Below are positions 11,546 to 22,101 of a stretch of 64,000 nucleotides of DNA, piece by piece. The stretch is from Lasiodiplodia sp. COLG20 (taxonomy: Eukaryota > Ascomycota > Dothideomycetes > Botryosphaeriales > Botryosphaeriaceae): assembly GCA_009801085.1 (NCBI GenBank), contig VNWV01000026.1:119010-183009 (forward strand), in the 5' to 3' direction. The first letter of the stretch is position 1. Every line of letters starts with the position of its first letter. The translations under genes were made by a program, and so were the position numbers. The notes beneath the pieces were generated by a model. It was not told the origin of the DNA and did no database searches. It was given only the letters and a program-made list of their open reading frames with translations.

Positions 11546-14500
11546 ATGGCTGAGTTGGATGTTCGGAAAGACTCGCTCCTGGAATACGAGAAAGGTAGGT
11601 CTATACTCTTAACAGAATATGCACACTTCTCACAGTCATTAATTTCGCCAAAAGTCGATGCCTTAGTGACTGCCAGCTCCATGACGCACGTAGATGAGAC
11701 CAATCAGGTGCCTGAGAATGAGGGCCAGGCAGAAAACGGCACGGAAGGGGGTGAAGCGACCGCGATACGTGAGGCTGTAGCGCCGGTGACCGAAATAAAG
11801 CTACGACCTGCACCAATTGTTTTGGTGGATTCATCGGGTAGAAGTTGGACTTTCCCATTTGAATCCTGCAGAACATGGGACGTAAGTCAAAATCCACCGA
11901 TTGTGTCTATTTTTCTCCTGACAACTGGTTATAGAGTATGGAAAAGTTGATCAACAAAGCTTTTGTGCACTCCAATCTACCCGAGCCTTACGGTGATCGG
12001 TCCGACAAGGCAAACAGCGCTAAAAACTCAGCCTCGATCGAAGTTGTCAAGCCCGAGAGAACGACCATCCTAACGGAGTTCTGGGAGCAGGTAGTCCAAC
12101 CAGGATGGGAGATCACGGTCCGGCCCCCGGAGCACCAACTCAATTCGGAAGGCGATCTCGACAGTAACACTAAAGACGAAGCTGCTAAATCCATCGACAC
12201 CACTTCTGAGAAACCAGCCAACTCTAAAACGGCGCCCATACAGGACATTTCGTACTCAGTGGAGTTGTATCAGCAAGACGGCACATCAGTGCCAACCTTT
12301 CTGTGCGCGGAGACGTACGATAAGCACCAAACCCACCGGTTTCATCAGCGTTCAGACCAGAAATCGATGGTTCTACAGGAAGTGCGGAGACTGTTTTTAG
12401 GTGTATCGAAGTATCGCCCGGGGAGCGACCAGAAGTCTTTTCAGCCTCAAGATCACGTCGACAACGAAGACATTTGGGGTGATTGCTTCCTCCGCATCCA
12501 TTCCCCCATGTTGCTCAACGCTCTCAAGGCCGTAATACAATTCCAGAACCCAGAAGAAATTGAATCGGACAAACAGAGATTCTACACCGGATCTTTGAAT
12601 AAGACTGACCTTGACAGTGGTGTTTTCGTCTCTCCGTTTCGAGACCTTTACCACTACAAAGACGAGCTCCTGGAGTACAAGAAAGGTACTAGTGCGTCCC
12701 GCGCCAGGCATTCAGAGCAATACAACCGCGAGTGCGATAAACATATCGATGTCCTTGTGAAGTACCTGTACGACCAGCCCTCCATCCACTTGCGCGATGC
12801 TGAGTCAATGTGGAACCGGAAGGTGCCGGTGACGAACTTTTCCTCCATATGGCTTCTCTTGAAGCCAGGCACGATGGTGTATGTTCCTGAAAGGGGGGTG
12901 GTCAATGCTTATATCATTGACGCTGTCAATGGGGGCCCTCGAGGCAGTGGGATCGACGCTAAAACCGAGATGTATTCGGTGCGAATCTGGAACCTGGACT
13001 TCGACGGGAAAGCATTACGCCGTTCGTCAAGGAAAATCTCTGTCCCCATTTTTGAAGGTGAGAGAATAATCAATTCTCTCCCCCTGTATCCTGAGCGGTT
13101 CCATGAGGATAGAGACGGAGAGCAGCCCCTGCGTGAGCTGCTAGCTGAGCGCGGGCGCAAGTTCGTAGAAGTCATCAAGTCACCGAGGTTCCAGGAGTAC
13201 ACAGGACCAAGCCAACTCCATGGGGCTAGAATCGTAAGTACTGGAAGAGGTATACTGAAAGGTATCCAAAGCTGAGATTTGCAGTACGATCACGCCCGGG
13301 TCATTGTCGATCATACGTCCCAGCCATGGGCATACGAGATAGACAAGACGCAGCCGAATCTCCACATCCCCGACAGCAAGGTGGAGGAGTCTTTGGGCTC
13401 TGGTATCCGAGTTCCGGGTTGTCAATGTGCTCCGTGCGAATATGCCAGAGCAGAGACTCCCGTATATGAGCCTGTGGCGTTCGCTAATTGTGATGACATA
13501 GACCTCAAGGACCCCAATGGCCTAAGTGAGCTGCAGTACATACTTTGTTGGTCTCATGTATACGGTTACGCTTTGCAAGACCGATTGTGGGGTGCGTTTG
13601 CCCAATGCATCAGGAGTAATGATGATGCTAACCTTTCATAGACCTACTCCAAGTCGACGGGCTAATGCCTCCCCGAATCGACAAGAACATCATCGATACC
13701 CTCGTCATGAGGCCAGAGACCAACAAAGACATGGTCAAAGCTATTTGCGAAACCTACGGCGACAAGAAAGAACGGGAGAATTTGTTCTTCGCAGATTTCA
13801 TCCGTGGAAAAGGCGAAGGCCAGATCATGCTCCTTCACGGTCCACCGGGTACAGGAAAAACTCTCACAGCAGGCATGTGAATATCTTGCATGGAGTATAT
13901 CAACGTTATAGTAGCTGACGAATCATGATAGAGTCTGTGGCCGAGTACATCCAGAGGCCTCTGCTCAGCATAACGGCTGCCGATCTGGGTCACGAGCCTG
14001 AAGTGCTGGAGAAAAACCTGCTACGTTTCTTCCGAAATGCCAGCAAATGGGATGCTATTGTCCTTCTAGACGAAGCTGATGTTTATCTCGAGCGGCGTTC
14101 AGCCAACGACCTCCGAAGAAACAGCATCGTCTCAGGTGAGCAATTCACACAGGATCTGAGGATTCCAACTTACGCCGGCCAGTCTTCCTCCGTGCCTTGG
14201 ACTACTTCCAGGGAATTCTGTTCCTTACAACAAACCGCGTTGGCTCCTTTGACGAGGCCTTTATGTCCCGCATCCATCTGCAGATCGGATACGAGCCGCT
14301 GGATGACGCGGCCCGCCTCCTGATCTGGAACAATAGCTTCAAGAAGCTACTCTCGAACCACAAACAGGGTGGACGCGAAATCAACTACTCGATTACCGCA
14401 AAGGAATACGTCAAGAACTCCAAGACCCTTCAACAACTCAAGTGGAACGGGCGAGAAATCCGCAATGGTGAGTTAAGGATGAGCAGGTTTCATCTTTCGA

Positions 14501-14756
14501 GTGCATCTGATGTGCTGACTCATGTGCGCATAACTCAGCTTTTCAGACTGCCGTTGCCCTTGCTTCTTTTGAGGCCAAGCAAAGTGGTGAAAGCATTCCA
14601 ACCATCACTGAAGAACATATCAGCCGGGTGGTGGATATGTCTGTCACGTTTAAGCAGTACATGAAAGGTACACTCCAAGCAACTGACGGGGACATCGCAT
14701 TCCGCGATCGGCTACGGAACGATAGATTCAAGCTTGTTCCGATGGGTGATTCGTAG
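11546..14756 (+). CDS. AAA+ ATPase with ubiquitin-like and DUF7025 domains
   Basis: Seven exons, 11546-11881, 11935-13233, 13285-13591, 13642-13872, 13932-14135, 14183-14467 and 14539-14756, give 959 residues. Order of parts: an N-terminal ubiquitin-like domain of the fungal ULD type (about residues 94-200; PFESCRTWDSMEKLINKAF and EFWEQVVQPGWEITV); a DUF7025 region (about 410-530; WLLLKPGTMVYV); a AAA+ module with Walker A GPPGTGKT (about 714-721), Walker B AIVLLDEAD (about 764-772), sensor-1 LFLTTNRV; and a lid with KWNGREIRNAFQTAVALA. ATP-driven remodelling is expected, substrate unknown. Intron 4 (13873-13931) needs a GC donor to keep the conserved TLTAESVAEY joined. It lies head to head with the STAND-like gene. 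Confidence 0.9.
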
Positions 14757-15590
14757 GAGCGACTACAAATGGGTCCGCGCTGGGTTGAACTCTATCGGCG
14801 CTTTTTACTTTTACGTTGACAGACACACCTGAATCCTTTGTCTGAAGCCATCGAAGCTTGCTTTTCCGATTTTCTATAGGATGACTTTGGATGTTCAATT
14901 TCCCTTTCTTCATGGGCATAGCCAATATATGTTGAGCGGCTACAGTTCCCCACGCACCGTACTTCATTATTGATGATCCGGAGGCTCAAATTTATGAATT
15001 TGGGATCGACTTCTCACAATCGCGAAACAATGGCGTGTAAGACACGAAGAATACCTATGAATCATACAGGAAATCACAAGCAAACGATAAGGTGAATCAA
15101 TTATTTGCAGAAGGATGAAGTTTGACTTAGTCAGCCGGGTTGGGGACTACGGTTGTCCACTACATCCGTTGCCTTCTCTTACTCTTCGCCTCAGGCAGCC
15201 CGATGCCCGATTCGCGCAGTCAGCTGTCAGGACGTGTCTCGAGTGACAGCGAGTGTCCTCACAGTTTCTAAGCTGTCAATATCTGAGTGGACGCGGCCGG
15301 GCAATGTGTTATTGATATTCCGAGGGTGCATGTGTTAGTTGCATGGGCGGCACCCTCGCACGTGCGCGACATCACTGCACTTTCATTCACTTCCCCGTTG
15401 CATGTACATAAACCACCCTTTTTGCAGCTTCTCTTCCTGACCACCGCACCATCCTCACCTGCCTGCCACCCGGCCAAAAGACGTTGTCAAAAACAATCCA
15501 CCACTGCGATCAAGCCTTCGCCAACCCCGACCAGGCCCGAGCAACACTTCACCCACAAACCCCACCAAGCCAACGCGACGCCCAGCCACC
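14757..15590. other. Intergenic, nothing recognised
   Basis: About 830 bp between two same-strand genes. It should contain the 3' UTR of the ATPase gene and the promoter of the acyltransferase gene, whose start has a good context (CCACCATGA). No repeats or RNA genes are seen. Confidence 0.4.
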
Positions 15591-17438
15591 ATGACCACCG
15601 TCATCGACGTCCTCGAGTCCATGCACAAACACGCAAAAGAAAACCGCAGCAGCGCGGCGGAATCCCCACCGCGCAACGACGACAACGACCTCAGCGCCGT
15701 CACCCTCGACACGGCCCTCACCCCGCTCTGCCACGACGCGTACCTGCAGCGCCGCATCCTCCCCCTCGGCCCACTCGACCAAGTCCAAGTCCGCAAGAAC
15801 ACCCCGCGCATCTTCTGCTTCCCCATGCCCGACCAACGCCAGTCCACCATCTCCGCCGCAACCATCGCGCTGCGCCTGGCCGTGCAGAAGACACTAACGC
15901 GCTGGCCATGGCTCGGCGGGACCGTCATCCCAGCGGGCCACACCGGATGGGGGCCGGCGATGAGGGAGGAAGACAAGAAGACGCTCGAGATCCGCTACGC
16001 CGTGCCGCCGCTCGACGCCGCCCTGTCCGATCTGAACGTCGCCATCGGCGCCTTCACGGCGAGGGTTTGGAGCGACTTCACGCCGTACGCGCGGCTGGCG
16101 GCGCGCGGTATGCCGCCGAGAGTGCTCGACTGCAGGCAGTTGACGATGAGGGAGGAGGGCGTCATCGATACGTATTTGCCGGCGCTGCGGGTCCAGGCGA
16201 ACTTCATTCCGGGGGGCTTGCTGCTTGCGGTTGTGGATGCGCATCCGGCTGTTGATGGCGTTGGGGGCGAGATGGTGGTGGAGGAGCTGGCGAGGTGTTT
16301 GCGACCCGGTGCGGAGACGATGGCGGCGGAGGAGGAGAGGCGGGTTGGTGCTGCTGCTGGCGCCCGCGATGACCACGACGTGGGTTATGTCATCAGGCGC
16401 AACAACAACATCACTCGCGGAAGGCAAGGCGTAAACGCTACGGCCAGCCTACACCACCAACAGCAACTGACCATCCCCGAATTCGAGCTTCCAGACCCCC
16501 AGCCCACAGCAGAAGTCAGTGACAGTATCAGCGCCGGCAACCCCAGCGCCCGCATCCTGACCATCCGCGCCGCCACCATCACTTCCCTCAAGGCCGCCGT
16601 CATGGACGAACTGCAAGCCACCGCCGCACCCGGCGCCTTCGTGTCCACCCACGACGTCCTCAGCGCGCTAATCTGGACCGCTACCATGCGCGCCCGCGCA
16701 ACGCGCCTCCTCCACCAACAGCCAGAAACCACCCAGGAAGACGAGCGCCCCAACCCGCACGATGAGCTCCTCACCCGCTTCTGCACCCCCGTCTCCGCCC
16801 GCGCCAAGCCCTCCGCCACCCCACTCATCGCGCCCACCTACCCCGGCAACGCCGTCGTCTTTGCCTTCGCCACCATGCCCATGGCCGAGCTGCTCGCCGA
16901 CGCTGACGCCGCCTCCACGGCAACCACGACACTCACCACGACGACGACGACCACCACCATCGGCGAGCACATTGACTCGACCACCTCCCGCACGCACAGG
17001 ACGCACGGCCGCACGACGACCAGCATCCCCGCCCTCGCGCGCGCCGCGCTAGCCATCCGCCGCGCCGTCGCGGCCGTCGACAGCGCCTTCGTGCAGCGCC
17101 GCGTCGAAGCGTGGAGCGGCTTGGAGGATCCGCGGGAGTTGCTCGCGGCGCTGGGGGAGAAGATGGATTTGCGGGAGTCGGGGGTGTTTGTGACGAGTTG
17201 GGTCGGGTTCGGGGCGGATGTGGAGTGGAGCATTCCTGGCGTGTCTGCTGCCGGGATGAAGGCGGAGTGGGTGCGGAAGCCGTGGTGTGAGGGGGAGGGC
17301 GGGGTGAATGTGATGCCGCGGAGGGGAGGGACGAGGGGTGGGGAGGAGGATTGGGAGCTGCTGGTTAGGCTCGGGGAGAGGGATATGGAGAGGTTTTTGG
17401 AGGGGTTGGGGGGTGTGGTTGTTAGGGTTGTGGAGTAG
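15591..17438 (+). CDS. BAHD-type (transferase family) acyltransferase
   Basis: Single exon of 615 residues. Members transfer an acyl group from CoA to an alcohol or amine, often in secondary metabolism. The catalytic HxxxDG motif is HPAVDG at about residue 218. The DFGWG-type motif near the C-terminus is degenerate: SWVGFGADVEWS at about residue 535-546. N-terminal features fit the fungal family (TPLCHDAYLQRRILPL; ALRLAVQKTLTRWPWLGGTV). The protein is longer than the usual 450-520 residues, and the excess lies in low-complexity Thr/Ala-rich stretches around residues 440-475. The coding DNA is GC-rich and codon use is strongly biased to C/G at third positions. No polyketide or peptide synthase is nearby. 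Confidence 0.82.
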   Translation: MTTVIDVLESMHKHAKENRSSAAESPPRNDDNDLSAVTLDTALTPLCHDAYLQRRILPLGPLDQVQVRKNTPRIFCFPMPDQRQSTISAATIALRLAVQKTLTRWPWLGGTVIPAGHTGWGPAMREEDKKTLEIRYAVPPLDAALSDLNVAIGAFTARVWSDFTPYARLAARGMPPRVLDCRQLTMREEGVIDTYLPALRVQANFIPGGLLLAVVDAHPAVDGVGGEMVVEELARCLRPGAETMAAEEERRVGAAAGARDDHDVGYVIRRNNNITRGRQGVNATASLHHQQQLTIPEFELPDPQPTAEVSDSISAGNPSARILTIRAATITSLKAAVMDELQATAAPGAFVSTHDVLSALIWTATMRARATRLLHQQPETTQEDERPNPHDELLTRFCTPVSARAKPSATPLIAPTYPGNAVVFAFATMPMAELLADADAASTATTTLTTTTTTTTIGEHIDSTTSRTHRTHGRTTTSIPALARAALAIRRAVAAVDSAFVQRRVEAWSGLEDPRELLAALGEKMDLRESGVFVTSWVGFGADVEWSIPGVSAAGMKAEWVRKPWCEGEGGVNVMPRRGGTRGGEEDWELLVRLGERDMERFLEGLGGVVVRVVE

Positions 17439-18070
17439 GGGGGATGTGTGGTTGGGGTTCGGGGGTGCTGGGATGCGAGATGCGGATAGACTGCGTTGGG
17501 CAGCTTTGAAATGGGTGCGGCGTGCACTCTTGTTGTTTGCTTTCTGAGATGATAAAAATTGGGGTAGAAAGGAATAGGGTGTTGATACATGGAAACGACT
17601 AATACATAGGGAAGAGATAGAAAGAAAAGGAAAACAGACAATGGAGGGGGCAAACAGTGCCCCATTGTTTTCCGCCACTTCTCCATAAGTTTCTTGGTTA
17701 CGAGGAGAGAAAGGCGGCAGTCTTTCTGATTGCTGTCATCCCCCGGAAAGGTTTCCCGCTACTATTAGAAGTTCTTCGAATATTTGAGCCATGGTACCAA
17801 AGATCACCAAGAACGAGTATCGCTCCAAGCTGGGACGACACTTGCCAGCATTCCGAAGGTAGCCGGGGAAGAAAGGAGAGTAAAAGAACGACGAGACTCA
17901 AATTAAGAATTTAGTATGCTGACGTCATATCATAAGCTATACCGGAAGAGTTGAAGTGTGGCGTTTCCCTGTAAGGGCGACCACGTGTCTGCCGTGTTTG
18001 GGGGCCCGGTCGGAAACTGTAATTGCACCTTACCTCCCCAATGCAATACTCCATCAGAGCATAGCACATC
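17439..18070. other. Intergenic, nothing recognised
   Basis: About 630 bp between the acyltransferase and GST genes. No gene, RNA or repeat is recognised in this stretch. Confidence 0.4.
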
Positions 18071-18890
18071 ATGACCGCCCAACCCGAACCCGAGATTGTT
18101 TTATACGACCTAGCCTCTACCAAAAATATCTGCTTCTCTCCCGCTGTCTGGCGCATCCGCCTCATGCTCAACTACAAACAAATCCCTTACAAAACCATCT
18201 TCCTCGAATTCCCGGACATCGAACCCACGCTAAAAGGGCTGTATGTCATAGTCGCCTTCTTTCGCCCTTCATCCCCACCCGCCTCCTCCCCTCCCCCCGA
18301 ATTCTCCTAACATGCAACCTCCCTCCCGCAGCGGCATTCCCCCCAACCCCTCCGGCCCCGCATACACCGTCCCCGCCATCCACCACCTGCCAACCAGCAA
18401 ATACCTCATGGACTCCACCCCTATCGCCCACTTCCTCGAATCAGCCTACCCGCACCCACCCCTTCTCCCACCCTCCGACCATGACGCCTTAATCCAATCC
18501 AGCGCCCGCGCCGCCATCGGCCCCGCCTTTCGCATCTCCATCCCCCCGCGCGAACTGCACATCCTGTCCCCACGCTCCCAGGAGTACTTCCGGCGGACGC
18601 GAGAAGCTGCGTTCGGGCACGCTTTAGAGGAGTTGCTGAAGCCGCCAGGGAAGGAGGAGGAGGTGTGGGAGAAAGTAGAGAAGGAGATGAGGGAGGTGGA
18701 TGGGATGATCAGGGAGAGGGAGGGGCCGTTTGTGTTGGGTGAGAGGCCGTGCCAGACGGATTTTTGGATCGCGGGCGGGATGCAGGCGGCGAGGGTGGTC
18801 GATGAGGGGGTTTGGAGGAGGGTGGTGGCGTTTCAGGGGTTTGGGGAGGTGTATGGTGCTTGTGAGGGTTGGATGGGGAGGATGGATTGA
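18071..18890 (+). CDS. Glutathione S-transferase-like protein
   Basis: Two exons, 18071-18240 and 18332-18890, give 242 residues. The intron donor is GTATGT and the acceptor CCGCAG; the frame closes as TLKGL-GIPPNPSG. The N-terminus is a thioredoxin-like GST fold (IVLYDLASTKNICFSPAVWRIRLMLNYKQIPYKT is the beta-alpha-beta start; YTVPAIHH is the cis-Pro region; STPIAHFLE follows). A helical C-terminal domain ends with FVLGERPCQTDFWIAGGMQAARVV. The pattern resembles fungal UstS-like or etherase-like GSTs. The substrate cannot be inferred. Confidence 0.85.
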
Positions 18891-19112
18891 GTGAGTGGTG
18901 GTGGCTGCGGCTGGCTGCGGGCGGGGTTTGGTGTGGTGGGGGGTTGATGGGTGTGGTTGAATGCGTGGTTTGAGATGCAAGGCGGCTGCTTACGCGGGGA
19001 AGGGGCCTCCGGCAACGCGCCTGCCCTGGAAGTGTCTAACAACGATGTGCTCGGCTCTAGAGGTCCTCGTACAATCTACCACCCCGTCAACATCGATCTC
19101 ACAGTCTATGAC

Positions 19113-19240
19113 TAACGTGGATTTGTTTTTCTTTTTTTGCTCATGTCATGAGTAGCTGAATCTATCGTCCGGACGTGTATGTATAATTTTTAACTTCACA
19201 TTTTCGTCCAGATGATAGCTTCAACTACCCGTATATGTTA
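19113..19240. repeat. Foldback repeat, copy 1
   Basis: Inverted arms of 26 bp at 19150-19175 and 19205-19230 pair in 21 of 26 positions, around a 29-bp AT-rich centre. The arms match those of copy 2 at 24.83-24.91 kb. The sequence left of the arm (gtggatttgttttt...tcatgtcatg) is also shared with copy 2. Similarity continues for roughly 100 bp to the right (ctattcttcgcgctagccgtcggctg here, ctattattcgggatagccatcggctg in copy 2), so both are parts of a larger repeated unit. No coding capacity. Confidence 0.65.
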
Positions 19241-20235
19241 TTTTTCTAGGGCAGAGCTGGAGCATAGTTACGTTATGTTATAGAGACCTGCTATTCTTCG
19301 CGCTAGCCGTCGGCTGCGAGGCCGGGGGGCTGTAGTGCGAAGAAGAATATCTCTACTCTACGCCCCATCGCATCCGCCTCCGCCTGACCCGAGCAAGACG
19401 AGACCCCCTACAAGTCAACACCTCCACCACCTCCCTACGGTCCCGGTGCAACGGCCCCGTATTTCTAATGCTCGGCGGAGACGGCGCGGCTGCATAAGCG
19501 GGCGATTGAGCGTAGTGTCAGAAAGATGGAGAAAGGAGGCTGCAGAGAACGCGAACGGCGGCCAGCATCATATGCAGCAGCTCGTCAGCGTGCATGACGT
19601 CAAGCACGCGCGCATTTGCGTCGCGCTGTGCACGATGGATTGAGTCCTTCTGCTACAGCAACTGCAGCGTCGTCCACCACTCCCACACCGTCACGCCCTT
19701 CGCGCGTACTATAGCGCGGTGCTAGCGAACATCATAAGCCAGCCGCCCGACTCACCCGCTGCCTTAGACATAAGCGCAAGGGCTGAACCCACCAAATAGA
19801 CTGGAGGATAAGGACGAGGATGGTCTCGATGCCTGCGGCGACATGCGGGGTCTCCGCCAACAGCTTCGCGGGAAGGCGACGCGATTTTCATTACTTTTGG
19901 CTCTACTGTCAATTTTATACTGAGGCAGTTTAGAACAAAGTGGAAGCTTATTGGGGAGTGTTATGTTGATGGTATCCTGAATGATGAAGGTATTGACATG
20001 TGGGAGCGCGGGAAAGATACTGAGTAGCGCACTTGTGAGATAATATAAATTTTCTTTACTTAGAGAGAGGAGAATGCCCCCATACTATATTCGTTTTACT
20101 TCTGTAAAGAAAATATTTTGCGTAAGGGTTCAAGTTGTCTAGAAGCAAAAGGGTCTAGCCTCAACACGTTTATTGACTAAATAAAACTGAACGCTGACAC
20201 GAATTCTTCTCTTGCATATCACAGGCACGTAATTA

Positions 20236-20340
20236 TACATTGGCTCATGTCATGGGAAGTTGGAGCAATTGTCTGGACACGGATGTATAATTAACAATTA
20301 CACGCTCACGTGCGGATGATAGCTGCTGCCTATATGTATT
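20236..20340. repeat. Foldback repeat, degraded copy 3
   Basis: The sequence ggctcatgtcatgggaagttggagcaattgtctgg is broken here into a left arm (tcatgtcatggga, then agttggagcaattgtctgg) and a right arm ggatgatagctgctgcc. Both resemble copies 1 and 2, and gtataatt in the centre matches copy 1, but the arms pair poorly with each other. Most likely an old, diverged copy. Confidence 0.45.
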
Positions 20341-20517
20341 GGGTGCCCCTGCCTTCTGAAACCACGGGACTACCGTGGACCCTGTTGAGAACATGGTATC
20401 AATTCGGCTACGTGGCCCATCTTTCGCTCCGTAAAATCTCAACACAGACAAAACTGCAACGCCGCAGAATTCCTCTTAAAAATTCGTGTTCGCACTCGTG
20501 CGGCTTGTGAAAGAAGG

Positions 20518-21813
20518 ATGGCTCTTTCTCCTGCAGCAGCCATGGAGCAGCAAGAACAGCAGGCGCAACGCAGCACCGCCAGCAACGTGGGCTCCGCGAT
20601 TCCTGACTCTGATCCCTCACAAACAGACCGGCTTTGGTCTGCAGTCAGAACTGCCTCGAGATCCGACGCCCAGGACACTGCGACGATGGATTATGTCAGC
20701 ACCACCATCAAGCCCGCAGATTGCGACAGAACTACCTCCGGATCTGACGCCCAAGACGATACGACGATGGATTATGAGAGCACCACCATCAAGTCTGCAC
20801 ATTGCGACGACCCAGACTACGAGGATACGGTTCTTACTCCCCGTGGAATCGAGATATCCTGGGGCCTCATCAACGCGAACAACGAGGACCCATTCGATCA
20901 TTTCCGAACAAAGACCGCTCCTGAGTCCGGAAAAGTAGCGCATTACCAGACGCTTCTCAGCCCGGATATTGACGTGTTTGTTGATGGGGGCCCTGCGTTC
21001 AATAAGCGACTCGTGGGAGAGCATAAAACAGGGCCATTGTGGGGATACAATAAACGGCGCTGGACAAACCTCGCCATCACGTTCTTACTCCGACAAGACG
21101 TCATGAATTTGGAACGAGAGAAAACTGGAATGTTCATGGCGGAGCGTAGAGACGAAGAGCCGATCACACTGATTCTAGACAGGGGATGGTACGCTCTCCC
21201 CATTGTAGCAGAAGACGAGGACACGAAGCCATGCGACTTTGACCTGTTTCCCGATACAGTCTACTGGCTATCGCTACAGGCTTTCACTTTGAAGTGGGCT
21301 TCAGCTGCTGAAACATGCACATACCTCTATCGAGACCGCGCTCTTCTTCCGTATTTGAGCGTAGAATACGCGCATGATCCATGGGACAACAGAGCCGTGC
21401 AGAAAGCCGTTTATAAGATGGCCTCTACCGCTGCAATTTGCCAGTACAACCGATATAAGCTTCGCGAAAGGATAAAGGACAAGTCTGGAATCGGAGATAT
21501 TGAGTGGTCTGAGGCTGATGATGCGGCTATTCGACACTACGGAATGACCATATGTGGTCACAAGTGGAAGGTTTACCTCGCGGCGCCTCGAGTCACACCG
21601 AAGGGCGAATGGATGGGAACAGATATAAGAACGGTTGGTGTCGGCGACCTTCAGTATGCCGAAGGCGTTGAGCGATGTGTGAACTGGATCAACGAAATCC
21701 ACCTATGGGGTTTGGGCTTGTATGCTCAGAAGGTAAAGAACGAGATTGAAACACTTGTAGAGAAGAGGGAGGAGGAAGGCCGCCGACTACGAGGGGAGTT
21801 GAGCGCTCTGTGA
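20518..21813 (+). CDS. Uncharacterised fungal protein with N-terminal tandem duplication
   Basis: Single exon of 431 residues from ATG 20518; a second in-frame ATG is at 20542. Residues about 46-72 and 73-98 are two copies of a 27-residue block (SDAQDTATMDYVSTTIK and SDAQDDTTMDYESTTIK), an 81-bp tandem duplication in the DNA. The remaining 330 residues look like a globular fungal domain: LPYLSVEYAHD, then a helix with AAICQYNRYKLRER, AIRHYGMTICGHKWKVYLA, and WINEIHLWGLGLYAQKV. The pattern recalls uncharacterised fungal proteins with a restriction-endonuclease-like VEYK motif, but here the Lys position is not conserved. No function is assigned. A foldback repeat lies just upstream. Confidence 0.75.
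   Translation: MALSPAAAMEQQEQQAQRSTASNVGSAIPDSDPSQTDRLWSAVRTASRSDAQDTATMDYVSTTIKPADCDRTTSGSDAQDDTTMDYESTTIKSAHCDDPDYEDTVLTPRGIEISWGLINANNEDPFDHFRTKTAPESGKVAHYQTLLSPDIDVFVDGGPAFNKRLVGEHKTGPLWGYNKRRWTNLAITFLLRQDVMNLEREKTGMFMAERRDEEPITLILDRGWYALPIVAEDEDTKPCDFDLFPDTVYWLSLQAFTLKWASAAETCTYLYRDRALLPYLSVEYAHDPWDNRAVQKAVYKMASTAAICQYNRYKLRERIKDKSGIGDIEWSEADDAAIRHYGMTICGHKWKVYLAAPRVTPKGEWMGTDIRTVGVGDLQYAEGVERCVNWINEIHLWGLGLYAQKVKNEIETLVEKREEEGRRLRGELSAL
20653..20811 (+). repeat. 81-bp in-frame tandem duplication
   Basis: Two adjacent units start at 20653 (gcctcgagatccgacgccca) and 20734 (acctccggatctgacgccca). They are similar over about 78 bp and keep the reading frame of the gene that contains them. 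Differences are scattered substitutions, so the duplication is not very recent. Confidence 0.8.
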
Positions 21814-22101
21814 AGCATATGTGAAGGTACTTAGGTAGCCTCTAAAGAGAAAGTAATTACATTTACATACTTCCGGTAGTCGCTGACGAGCTGCGGAAGA
21901 ATAGATGTACCATTGAAATGTTCTTAATTGAAGTAAGGACGGCATGAAGACCTTATCATGAATAGAAACTGGTTTGAATTTAAGGGAAAACAAAAGCCAA
22001 AAAGATTCAAAATAATCTGTAAACAATATTACGGATCAGAAACCACTAGCCAGTAGCACGCAAAAATACTCCAACACTAATTGACAGCACTGAGACTTAT
22101 T

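Larger units (their letters stand above)
18891..20517. other. Intergenic region with two foldback repeat copies
   Basis: 1.6 kb without a supported gene. It holds two copies of a short inverted-repeat element (separate entries) and AT-rich sequence around 19.9-20.2 kb. Small Arg/Pro-rich frames at 19.3-19.65 kb are not convincing. Confidence 0.5.

Noticed and set aside
11595..11635. Intron near the start of the AAA+ gene (GTAGGT...CACAG)
   Set aside because: Its 41 nt would shift the frame and lead to a stop; reading through keeps the frame to the ubiquitin-like domain.
5266..18890. Secondary-metabolite cluster made of DUF1772, BAHD and GST genes
   Set aside because: No polyketide, peptide or terpene synthase, P450 or cluster regulator lies here, and the three genes are separated by unrelated ones.
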